Assembly (NCBI GenBank): GCA_963969495.1
Contig: OZ018318.1
Coordinates: 174,394,294-174,458,293 of the forward strand
Reading direction: 5' to 3'
Source: Ceratothoa steindachneri
Lineage: Eukaryota > Arthropoda > Malacostraca > Isopoda > Cymothoidae
DNA: 64,000 nt
Part shown: positions 49,006 through 59,362 of the stretch, piece by piece
Position numbering within the stretch: position 1 is the first letter of the stretch
Layout: each line of letters begins with the position of its first letter
The notes under the pieces: model-generated
The model's database searches: none
What the model was told of the DNA's origin: nothing
The model's input: only the letters and a program-made list of their open reading frames with translations
Program-made: the position numbers and the translations under genes

Positions 49006-49648
49006 TATTAAAAAGGGGCATTCTGCTACAAAAGTGGTGTCAGGTCTGTAGGTTTTTATTAGCAAAAACCCAGCAGCGTCTAACTAAGGTAGAGCCAACA
49101 CGTAAAGAAATACTAGGAATAAGAGACTAATTGACGAGAGGAAAATTGGTAAAGTTACGGGTGGAAACAATCTGAAGGTAATTGTCAGGCCAAGTGTTAA
49201 ATTTGTTGTCGGAGTGGTATTACAATCAGCATAGTAGTGGGTGAAGGGTAGGTTAGGCTGCGTGCTACCTGGTGAGTGGCGGCATAAGTACCTGAGAGTA
49301 CAGCAAGAAAAAATCGACGGACAAACACAAAATAGAAAATAGAATCAGAGAAAAGAAGAATACTGGGAGAAAGTAAAACAAACGAAACAATATAACTGTT
49401 GAAAAAAGAAGCAAAAGGATTCAGAATAAGGATAGAAAGGGAAGATGAATAAAGAACAATAAAGATAAAACGAGAAGATGCTGAAAGAAGAATAAAGATA
49501 AAAATAGAGGATGAAGAAAGAAGAATGAAGAGGGAAAAAGTGTTATAAGAGAGAAGAATAAAGACAAAAAAGATGTAGATGAAAGAAGAATACAGAGGGA
49601 AAAGAATTTGCACAAGCTGAAAGAGAAGAGAGAGAAGAAAAGGAAAGA

Positions 49649-50173
49649 TTGCTCGCACTCGAAAGTGCATCTATCGAAAACCATGTAGAGGTCGAGGAAG
49701 TTGTAGCTAGGCCTGGACCTAGGAAGGGACCATCGATGAAAACCCAGCCAAATTGGGTAATGATGGACGAAGAAGTAACTATGGAAGAGGTACAAGCAGG
49801 TGTACCGGAGGAATTGCCTACGAAGATAACCGAGTCAAATGAGTTGAAATGGATGAAGGAAAGAAGTGTAAGTGCGATACACCTAGGTAAAACTAGTCAG
49901 AGGGTAGACGCGAAAGGGTATCCTCTACCACTAGTAGTCTTTTTCCAAAACAGAACGTTCACGGAGTTACAACTAAAACTCCAAGTTGGAGTGAGCTCCA
50001 CGCCCATTCACGACCCCGCAAAGAAAATTTTAATCGACCTCCAAAGTTCGAACCCAGACACGATCTCCCTGTATACCTGGTTTAAGGAGTACTATGGGAC
50101 CCACGCTCCCATCAATTATGCCCAACTGCAACAGGCCCCGATAAGGAAAATGGTTTACGAACAAATTAGATAG
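49649..50173 (+). pseudogene. gag-like remnant with start of a 123-bp internal duplication
   Basis: Open for 175 codons. It begins with the end of a charged, coiled-coil-like stretch (EREEREEKERLLALES in frame upstream) and then an acidic region (MMDEEVTMEEVQ). The upstream part to about 49320 is Glu/Lys/Arg-rich but broken by stops. The last 39 codons are echoed by the next frame. There is no zinc knuckle. Assignment to gag rests on composition and position after the binding-site-like sequence; I recognise no domain. Confidence 0.35.
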
Positions 50174-50290
50174 TACACAACCTCGATCTCCAAAGGTACC
50201 GTGTTAAAGGAGGACTATGAGACCCCTTCTCCCAGCAATTATGTCCCACAGCAACAAGCCACTCTAGCCATGATGGTAAGTTTAAACGTA
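50058..50290 (+). repeat. Diverged 123-bp tandem duplication
   Basis: CGATCTCC...TTTAAGGAGTACTATG and CGATCTCC...TTAAAGGAGGACTATG are spaced 123 bp apart and continue with AATTATG and GCAACA(A/G)GCC in both. In protein this gives KEYYGTHAPINYAQLQQAP and KEDYETPSPSNYVPQQQAT. Confidence 0.65.
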
Positions 50291-50491
50291 TCCCAGTACC
50301 ATAATACGGGTAGTTCGTATAAGTTGGAGTACCACTGCCATTTTGTGACTTACTTGGATAGACCCCATAAATGGAATGGCCGACTCAAGCGGGGTAAGGT
50401 AATGGTGACAGAGCACCATTTTAATATTAGCTACATCAAAGGAGCTTATAAAGTACAGCTGCTCTATAAGCTAAGACAAAATACCATTTAG
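50201..50491 (+). pseudogene. Ty3/gypsy RNase H C-terminal remnant
   Basis: After the duplicated segment, the frame reads YKLEYHCHFVTYLDR, then NGRLKRGKVMVTEHHFNISY and IKGAYKV. This follows the end of the gypsy-type RNase H (usual pattern: hT DH.pL..L......gR..RW...L...dF.I.Y..G..N..AD.LSR). The DH is replaced by CH and the ADxLSR end is lost. It sits directly after gag-like sequence, so protease, RT and the front of RNase H have been deleted. A short stretch, hence moderate confidence. Confidence 0.5.
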
Positions 50492-51027
50492 GGTTATTTC
50501 AGTACCTAATAAGCGTGAAACCATGTTTTCATTTATTTTTTGTGTTAGTAGTTATCGGTGGGATTTAAGTTCTTAAAAGCTTAGAAATGTAAGGAAGTAC
50601 CTTGTTTTTTGTTTTTGTTTTGTTGCGTGTAATCGATAAATTAGGTTTTTGTTATTTGAAAGTTAAATTGTATTGCGAGTATGTTAAGTTGGCTGTGTAA
50701 CATAACCCCCCCCTCCAGTAGGCTCGCAAGGTCTAGTTCAACCCAATGCCTTTGTCCGCGCGCGCGTGTGCGCTTAAGTTTAGAGAAACTTAAAGTAAGG
50801 GAAGGCTCAAAGATATACAACTTTGTTGTACTCAACTAGGTTGAGTTAGTTGTTTGTTTGTTCCCTGGAGTCACATTCCCCCATTAAGTTCTTCGAAGAG
50901 AGGTATGTAGTGTTATCATCACTCCCTCGTTTTCTCTCATTGTAGACACGGGACTATAACTGCAAGAACATCTGGGCCCAGCACCGTGGGGTCAAACTCT
51001 TAACCACACCCCCTTGGCCCTGGTATC

Positions 51028-51035
51028 TATAAAAA
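51028..51035 (+). promoter_or_regulatory. TATA box of the LTR-like region
   Basis: TATAAAAA within GGTATCTATAAAAAGACG, about 330 bp into the LTR-like region, where an LTR promoter would be expected. Confidence 0.5.
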
Positions 51036-51270
51036 GACGAATGGTTTTAAACTTCAAAATCTCCCTTACGAGAGTATATTCACTTTCACCACAAGTAAGA
51101 AATTGGAGACGTGTTTCTCTCAAGCTCGAAGGCCAACGGTAGCCGAGGTAAGAATAGGCGAGAAAAACCGTTGGAATAATAACCCTCCTGGGCCCGTCCA
51201 AAAGCCTTCGCCTCCTACCCCTACTTCATTGGGGTGACGAGATATAAATAACAAACACTAGGAAAAACGT

Positions 51271-51465
51271 GGTAGAATACGTGGGGCACCAGGCTACGAA
51301 GTCCCTGGATTAAGGCCGGGCTACCAAGACTGGACAGGTAGAATACGTGAGTCGCCAGGCTACGAAGTCCCCAGATTTAGGCTGGGCTACCAAGACTAGA
51401 CAGGTAAAATCGTGAGTCGCTAGACTATGAAGTCCCCAGCAAGAGAGGCAGGGCTACCAAGGGGG
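51271..51465. repeat. 66-bp tandem triplication
   Basis: Units begin at 51271, 51337 and 51403. Each carries GGTA(G/A)AAT, CGTG, AGTCCC and GGGCTACCAAG. The first two are 66 bp and nearly identical; the third is more diverged and ends near 51465. Confidence 0.88.
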
Positions 51466-51484
51466 CTGAGAAACAGCTATCCTC

Positions 51485-52140
51485 GAGCTAGTCCCTGGTT
51501 CTCAAACCGAACGTTAAGTTAACTTGTTCAAGTTCAACTTACTCTCATCAGAGAGACTCCTCATATCCTAATGCATCCTAAGGACCAGAGATATTCCTCG
51601 CCCTTGAAAAATTACGAAAAGAAGATCGAAAAGGCTCCCTTTCAAGCCCGTCACCCTGTGGCCACACCAAACTCATAAGTTAACTTGGTTGAGAAACCAA
51701 GTTCAACTTAATTTCGTCAATGAAGGCCCCCTTTTAACCTGGTGTATGCTAAAACACCGAGATAGGCCTCACCCTTGAGGAGGACTGGAACTGAGAAGAA
51801 ACTCATTTTAGAGCTAGTTCCTGGTTAACAAACTGAACTTTAAGTTAACTTGTTCAAGTTAAACTTATTCTTGTCAGAGTAACCTCCCTCTTCTATTTTC
51901 GCCTTTTAAGAAGAGCTTCATCCCTTCCGAGTACATTCTTCGCCCATGAAGAATTACGTAACGAAGGATAAAAAGCTTCCTCTCGTGCCCGTTACCCGGT
52001 GGTCACACCGAACTCTAAGTTAACTTAGTATAAGAACCAAGTTCTACTTACTCTCGCCAGTGAGACCCCTGCCTACCCTTGTGCCTCGTAAAGCACGGTG
52101 ATTGTTCTCAACCTTGAAGACTCTCCCCACATTGAATACC
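51485..52140. repeat. Dimeric higher-order repeat (A-B-A'-B'), period about 326 bp
   Basis: A (51485) and A' (51811) both start GAGCTAGT(C/T)CCTGGTT and contain TTAAGTTAACTTGTTCAAGTT. B (51666) and B' (52008) both start (A/G)AACTC followed by TAAGTTAACTT and contain AACCAAGTTC. A and B share the AAGTTAACTT core and a following AACTTA plus CTC/TTC(T)CG segment, so the array likely grew from a half-unit of about 165 bp. Confidence 0.8.
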
Positions 52141-52581
52141 GTGTGGATCCTTTTCTGCTACACTCGCCAATGTACCTTATGATTTCGACCACCTCCAACA
52201 ATCTGGTCGAAGCACGAGTCAAAGGACCTGCCAGATTCCTATGGTATCTGTAGCTCATTGGGTTTAAGGTCAAACTCAAATCCGCCGCTAGAGCAACCAA
52301 GGTATTTAAACTCCAGTAGAGACAATTGGCCTATTTCTTGTATACTGAAGTGAGTAGTGACTTAGCCAATATTAGAGGGTCAAGTTAATTGAAGTCATTG
52401 GTGTGTATTTTTAAATTCGTAGTATTTCTGTGGTTCATATTTTGATTTTGTGTATTAAACTGTTAAATTTAAAATATAAGTTTATTTAAGGAATTCCTGT
52501 GTGTTTCCTTATATCCTTACGTGTTGAAGCCTACTTCATTAAAGGAGTATATCACGACCCCAAGGTATACCACGACAAAAG

Positions 52582-52598
52582 TGGTGTCCGGTGTGGGG
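52582..52598 (+). other. Primer-binding-site-like sequence 2
   Basis: TGGTGTCCGGTGTGGGG, complementary in sense to a tRNA ending in CCA, placed right after the LTR-like region and followed by ATCAAAAGGGGCATT as at the first site. Confidence 0.5.
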
Positions 52599-55316
52599 TG
52601 ATCAAAAGGGGCATTATACTAAACTGGCTCTGCCAACTTGGAGAAATAGTGGCACTATAAGATAACATGTATTTTGACCTTTTAAAATTCAACATCTCTT
52701 GAAAATATATTAAAGACCAGGAAAGAATACATATTGAATAGCCGACATTAATATCTCTTAAGAAAAATTAGCAATCCGTTGAATGGTACTTTAGGTCTCT
52801 CCAGACCATTGCTATGGAACACATGAGGCTAGGTCCTTTGCCTTCCACTCAAGCAGAAAGAGAACGTGTAAACCTGAAAAAACATACGAGATGTGGTGCC
52901 AAGCATTTGTCCTGGTCACCCACTTTACAACCAAAGTACAGTTTATAAAGTTTCTTCACATGTTTAGACAAGAGTCTCTTGTATTGTTGTAATGTAACTC
53001 ATCCACATATATAACAGAAACTGTCTAGGGAATTTTTGCATTCTCTAGGCATTTTAGCTGTCTTCTGTAAATAAAAAACTCTAGTATGTGAAAAATAATA
53101 TAAATAGTGAAAACAAAAAATATTAAATAAAGGAGTAAAAATAGGAAGCATTTATAGTAAGTTACAAAATTATCAAGCGTTACGTAAGAGTTACCACGGA
53201 TATGGACCCATATAACTACGAAGAAATTTAGTATGCTTACATAAATTTCATAGGTTAGGTTGCTAAATAAATTAGGAACATACCATTAAAATTATATCCA
53301 AGTCTGTTTATAAATTTTAGAGTTGTCAGTTTCCGCCCAATCCTTTTTGCATTTAATCAGTCTATTTAACGTAAGTAAGATGGTAATTTACGAGAAACCT
53401 AAAGGTTGCAGAAAAAGATGGATAATATATTCGTGATTTAAGCCAAAATTTGCTCTAGAAAAAGTTTTTCTCATTTCCTGCTTTTTTTTTTCAATTTTGT
53501 ACAGTGTAATCAATGTCCTTCATAACACTGAAGTAATTGATTATATATTTCAAGGTTGTGTATAATTCACCTCTATACAATAAAATTATTATTATACACA
53601 ATACATTAACATTTATCAATTCACTTTCACAAACAAGCATACATCTATAACGTATTGTTTATTTAAAATAAATCCAGAAAACGACGGCATCGACTTAAGT
53701 GTTTCCAAAGAAGATTTTTCAATAAAATCGTTCCTAAAAATTGTTAAATACTAGTCCCAAAATTTTCCTTAGGAAAAATATTCAGAAAATTTCAGTTCAC
53801 AAAAATAGTTTATCTTTATAAAACAATTCGATAAACAAAGTTAAGATTTATTAACTGATTTTACAAAATTATTTGATGAATAAACATTTATGAGCTAATT
53901 GCATAAATCAGTTTAATGAAACAACTTTTAGGAACTGTTTAAAAAAACCAATTCCTATTGGAATTTTTATGAATCATCAACAAGTTTATAGAAATTGGAT
54001 ATCAGCCTTATATTTAACTGCTTTGTGGGTTTTTGTTTCCAGCTTAGGAAAAATCTTTCTTGCGTTGAAATTCCAGCGTTTTAAGATGATTAGGATAGAA
54101 AAATGCAAATTGCCTCTATTAAACCTTTATTCATTATGAGTTGACGTCTCACAATTACACTTATTGTATCTTCAGAACATACTAAGTAAAATTAAATTCA
54201 CTTACCTTTTTTATACAAAGTCTTCAGATATAAATGGAATAGTGGGATAGGCGTATTATATATGCAGGTGTTTAATATGTTTTGAACAATTTTTGAGGGA
54301 ATTTCTAGGAGAAAAGTTCCAGTCAATTATCAGATGGCAGAAATAACATAATAGAAACTCAAATAGTGAGTGGATAAAGATAGTCACTTATTATTTAAAA
54401 GAGAAATATTAAAAAGAAAAACAAAGGGAAAAATAAACCACAAGAGTATGTGTGATTGCCAAAAAGGGCATTTATTTGTATTTAAGTTTCTGAGAGAGGA
54501 ATGTTAAATTTTACAATACAGAAAACTTTGAGCTTCAATTTTTTTATCAAACATACCTCAATTATAAGCAAAAACAGATCCCAAATGAAAACTACAATTC
54601 CTTGAAACTAATGAATAATCTTTTATATAAAAGTATAAATTGACAATTGAATTTAAATTAATGCTTCTCTATAAGCAGGAAATTACAAGTGTTTGAGATA
54701 TATTGAGTTTATCACAACAAAATTAGCAGCCTAACACCCTCACAGAGGTTATATGTTATTGGCAATCATTTTAGTTACGCTTGAGTTTGCATATATCTGT
54801 TTCTGAGAGATCTTTAAGCAATGAGAATTACATACAAACATGTTCAAGAAATAAACATCAAGAGGAATGTTAAAATCTAGGGCTTTTATTTCCATATACA
54901 AGAATTTGCTTTTTCAGAAGCTGAGTATAATAAATCCATATTGAATGTCCAGTAATGAGAAAAATAGAACTAATAAGGTATTTAATGAAATATATGACGA
55001 CTTTTTAACTGAAGATTTCAGGAAATATTTTTATAATATTTGTCACTAATTATACTTGTGGCTTAAATTTGTTGATGTGGAGAGTGTATAAGTTAATTGC
55101 TTTTTAAGACCAGCGACCCAGTTTAAGGGAACTCTAATCACGCTTTAAACTTTAAAGAGGGTTCGGTTCTTTATTTCGATATCACTCAAAGCACAGATCA
55201 TCTTGAGAATATAACTTGGTTAATATCTCACTACCAGTAGAGTATTCCCCTTGAGCTGTAAAATTTGGTAATGAGAGCCCCCCAAATTTTTATAGAAGTT
55301 TTTAACGCAATCCATT

Positions 55317-55318
<2 letters not shown>

Positions 55319-55361
<43 letters not shown>
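55319..55361. repeat. TA microsatellite, about 21 repeats
   Basis: Uninterrupted AT dinucleotides between CATTGTG and GTATAAG. Self-complementary and likely length-variable. Confidence 0.95.
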
Positions 55362-55365
<4 letters not shown>

Positions 55366-55820
55366 AAGTATGGTAAGTAGATTAACTTTCCTTTTGGAAA
55401 GTTGTTCCCTATTATGCAAATGTGATTTGATGACGAATTACAGAATTTAATTCTTCTAATTTTAAATCAAAATACAGTTTTCGTGGGAAACCCAAACGCT
55501 GATCGATTGGCCCTAAAATATTCTCGAAAAAACGTCATACGAGCTTTTTCGTATTTTGAACCTATTGTAAGTTTTGAACATCCATAGAGTCTACTCTTGC
55601 TCTCAGCCCAAGAGTATTTCCAGTACGAACCGAGATTTGCAGAGTCCGCTTTTCCAACGTTGTGCTACGTGTCCATGATTTCTCTTATATTCCGTCTCCT
55701 TTTATAGTGGCCCGTCATCATTGTTTATATTCGCTAATATGCTTAGGTACTACCGCAGCCAGGTTGAGAAGGACAACATACTTACAATGTGTCAATTAAA
55801 AGCTGAGAGAAATGGCAAGA

Positions 55821-55842
55821 GTCTGTAGCTGCCGCTACAGAC
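55821..55842. other. Perfect hairpin, 9-bp arms and 4-base loop
   Basis: GTCTGTAGC at 55821-55829, loop TGCC, GCTACAGAC at 55834-55842. No T-run or other signal follows, so its role is unknown. Confidence 0.8.
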
Positions 55843-58800
55843 AGTTAGGATGTTCAACCTCATAAAAGCATCCCAGAACGATCCAAGACTATATTGAATC
55901 CCACTGACGTGCTTATAAAAAAGTATTTAATGAAAAAGTTAAGCTCAATAATCACTGAAAGGGCGAAATAACACTGATTTGTTAGAATTGTTTGAAATAA
56001 CGATACAGGAGTTGCTGCAAAGAGATCTCAACCACCCTGTAAACGCCAAGCCAACAAGCCTCTTCTTAATGAAAAACAAGGAGAAAACAGGCTGATTTTT
56101 TAAAAAGGGGCAAATATTTGTCACCAGAGCACTAGGGTAGTAATGTTTAAAGACGAATCGATATTAAAGTGTCTTCAAGTAGAGATCAGATACTGTTCTA
56201 CGACCACGCCACTCTTACTGATATGATAAAAAACACACCCGCAAAAACAGTCACTCACCCTTGATTTTGTTGTTTTAGTGGTTTTATTGAGAAGGAATGG
56301 TTGTTTTTCCTTTCCAAGAAGAAATGCAGAAAGCTAAAATACCGTCTTTGAAGATCATGTTTCAAATTATACCCAATTACTGAGTGTGAAATTTTTAGGC
56401 ATGATTCGGCCCCGTGTATTGCACTCTAAATTTCGTGAATTTTCTTGTAGCGGAGAAGGGTTCTCAGATCTTTGAATGAACTGGTGACATTCCTGATGGG
56501 ATCTCATAGAAAAGTGCGAGGGGTAAATTAAAAAGAAGATGAGAGATAGCCTCATCGCTTACATCTTTGCGCTCAAAGACAGAATTAAGAATATGTGAAT
56601 CCTCGATATGGAAGCCTGTTACTCTCTGAATTGTCCGAAAGCAATCCGAAGCGATTCCATAAAATCATAAATAAGATGCAATGGATGGCATCTTAAAATA
56701 ATTTGGGGCTAATATTTAGGGTTCTGTCTAAGTTTTTATATGACTGCTCAATTTTTTATAGCTAGATCAAGGTTTTCCGCAAAAACTATAATTTGGTCAC
56801 GTTCCTTGTGTTTATGATCTAACACTAGAAACCTTATCATTATTTTACCATATTGTGCATATTTTTACCGTTTTGTAATAGAGACTAAAGAAATTTGCTT
56901 TCGATAAGCATTCAATTATGAAGAATCTATTAAATTTGTTGCAACAGACGGTTTTAAATCACTTGGACTTTTTGAAGTGATAAAACTGCTCAGACAAGTT
57001 TTTGCAAAGGTGAAAAAGATTCAGTAAAGACTAGCAACGTATTTCAGAGTGAATTAATGTTGTGTTTTCACAAGAAATGGTATTTGCTTATTTAGATGCC
57101 TTCCTTCACATTTGAGAACAGACTTTATTATCGTTTACTTGAGAAAATTTTATTTTAATGCGAAACCTTCAAGAAATTCAAAATTGAACCGAGGAATTTA
57201 AATATACGAGTATTTGAATTCTGACAAAATTCTTCAAATTAATTGATGTCGTACGACTTTTTACGCGGTATAATATCACCCTTGTTAATTTAAAGAGAAG
57301 GTTAGATTCGTTTATTTTATTAAGCTATGAAAAAACTTTTAAGGGGTAGAGGGACGTAATGGTTCCCTTATATTACAGTTAATTTCCTTTTAAGATAAAT
57401 GCTTTTTTACATTTAGGTGAAGTTGTATGACGGAACAAAAAGTAAACCCAGATATTCTTTTAAAATTTAGGGATTAACTCAAGTGTTGGAGGAAATGAGT
57501 GTCAGTCTCTTATTTTGAATTTTGCCTCTGTGGGAACTATTCACTAGGGCAAATTTCCCTTTGTGATTCTTTTAATATTTCACTCAAAAGGGAATTCGAC
57601 CCAGGGGCAATTCTTCTAAGATTACATCCTGAGGGGAAATTTCCCAATGGATAACTGGGTCCGAGTAGCAAAGTAGCAATAATAAGAATAATTATTAGAT
57701 GACTTACAAAAATGAGGAAATTTCTAATACGTGATGAGAAATTAGAATTTTAATACACTTTCATGCACAATTCATTTCCAGGGCAGAACTTTAGTTTCTT
57801 TGTGCATTTTTGTTTGGACTTTTTCAATTTTACACCTATTTGAATCGTTAATCACTCTTTTCTTTTGAAAATATTTCCTCCATAATCCATAATTCTACAT
57901 TTATTTCGCTGCTGCTATCTAAAAATGCAAGAAGAAATGAATGGCTTAATTCTAAAGCAAATGAGGAAAATCCTAAGATAAATTATATAAATGTTAATGA
58001 AATGTGGTAACCATAAATAAACAACATTTTATTAATGAGAATATCGTTCCTTTTCCAAGAGAAAGTGAAAGAGCTCTTTTGCATACCTTCCAGGGGGTAA
58101 CTAACGGATACAGCAATTTGGAAATCGACGCTGCTCCAGAAAAATGCTGTTCGTACGTACATTACCCTCCACACATTTTGCAATTTACTGTAAGAGATTG
58201 TATTAAGTATGAAGCTCTCGCAGTGGGCCGTGCTGTGCTAATTGTACGGCCGTTGGATGTTTCCTACATAATCTCAGTAACCACTATGTAATGAAATGGA
58301 TGTCGAGGCAAATTTATCCTCTGCATTCTGGTATTCACTTTATATATAAAAAACGAGTTTTTTTTTATTTTGTGGTGTGTAATGCGCTGGAATTACATGG
58401 AATATAATATAGAAAGGCCACAATGACCCCATAGAAGAGGTTTTCTGCCCCTGCGTTTTATTCAAATTTTCTCCATACCCATCATCAAATCTGATAAATG
58501 GTGTCTCAATTCCAATTCTCAATCACAATTTCTTCAATGAAAAAGATTTTATGGGTGGGGGGTATTTGCATTACAATTTAGCCATCAATGGCAAAAGTAG
58601 TTACAATGGATAAATTAAATTTTAACAAAATAACAATAAGTCAATTAGCATAGTAATATCTTTTAGCGTAATATCAAAAGAAAAGTGCGTCTAACTCAGC
58701 CTCAAACGCATTGTTGACAGGGTGACGTAGTACGTTATTTAACAATTTGAACAAACATCTTAATATGAATAAATTTGACAAAAGATGGTTTTGTTTGGTT

Positions 58801-59291
58801 GTTTACTGAGACTTGTACCAAGAATGACATAACAAACACAATATCTCTGGATAATTAACAAAATATATCAATCATCTCTTATATCAGTATATACTAGATA
58901 AAGTATTGAAAGTTTACCCTCCAATGTTTGGAAATTATTTACTTGTATACAGAATGCAAAAGTCTTAAAACAAACTCATATATTGCAACATATAATTCAT
59001 AAGCTGATCTGATGATTCTAGTCTCAACATGTGCTTCCTCACCCTCCTCGAGGGGCTTCTAAGGAAAATTTAAGCTCCCTTTTTAGGTGGCAAAAGTTTA
59101 AGGATTTCGGAAATATATCCTCCGGCTCAACCATACAGCGTTGAGTAGATTTAATATGACGGTCCTTTCAATGTCTACCTTTTTCGCTATTACTTTTTTA
59201 TGGGATCCTCCGCTATTTCTGTTTTTGATCGCCACTCCTTCCATTTATCGGGTTCTTCATATTTATTTATGATTAGATTAAATTATCATTT

Positions 59292-59362
59292 GTATTATTA
59301 TTATTTTTATTAATATTATTATTATAATTATTATAATAAATATTATTATTATAGTATATTAT
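59292..59362. repeat. Degenerate ATT/AAT trinucleotide block, copy 3
   Basis: Counterpart of the blocks in copies 1 and 2, nearly unchanged apart from a substitution near the right end. Confidence 0.85.

Larger units (their letters stand above)
50696..52570 (+). repeat. LTR-like region with internal repeats
   Basis: Putative start TGTAACATAACCCCCCC; ends just before CCACGACAAAAG and the second binding-site-like sequence. It contains a TATA box, three 66-bp units, a dimeric higher-order repeat and an ATTAAA polyadenylation-like signal near 52454. The left border is uncertain because no second LTR exists in the window for comparison. Confidence 0.5.
48956..52600 (+). mobile_element. Decayed Ty3/gypsy-type LTR retrotransposon with collapsed interior
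   Basis: Inferred from order of parts: a primer-binding-site-like sequence (48989-49005), an Asp/Glu/Lys/Arg-rich gag-like region (about 49320-49850), an RNase H-like remnant (about 50310-50490), a long LTR-like region with TATA box and repeats (about 50696-52570), and a second primer-binding-site-like sequence (52582-52598). Protease, most of reverse transcriptase and integrase are absent. No 5' LTR matching the 3' one is visible before 48956. The second binding site after the LTR implies a former neighbour copy in tandem. Confidence 0.55.
52600..56461. other. Spacer: AT-rich stretch without recognisable gene
   Basis: No gene seen. It includes a TA microsatellite (55319-55361) and a perfect 9-bp hairpin (55821-55842). 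A short frame near 56000-56085 (ELLQRDLNHPVNAKPTSL) could be a transposase scrap but is too short to name. Confidence 0.5.
46967..57120. other. Spacer between copies 2 and 3 (about 10.15 kb)
   Basis: Sequence present once in the window except for its last 660 bp, which recur at 1-665. It contains a tRNA-like SINE head, TA microsatellites, a decayed LTR retrotransposon (about 48960-52600) and long AT-rich stretches without recognisable content. If the window were extended to the left, I would expect more of this spacer before position 1; that is inference. Confidence 0.8.

Noticed and set aside
49197..49795. Two minus-strand frames rich in Phe/Leu/Ser resembling membrane proteins
   Set aside because: They are the reverse strand of a Lys/Glu/Arg-rich purine tract; composition alone gives hydrophobic-looking codons.
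51271..52140. CRISPR-like regular repeats
   Set aside because: Repeats are long, adjacent without unique spacers and diverged; they lie in an LTR-like region of a eukaryotic sequence.
55231..55450. Frames with Ile-Tyr repeats on both strands
   Set aside because: Produced by the TA microsatellite.
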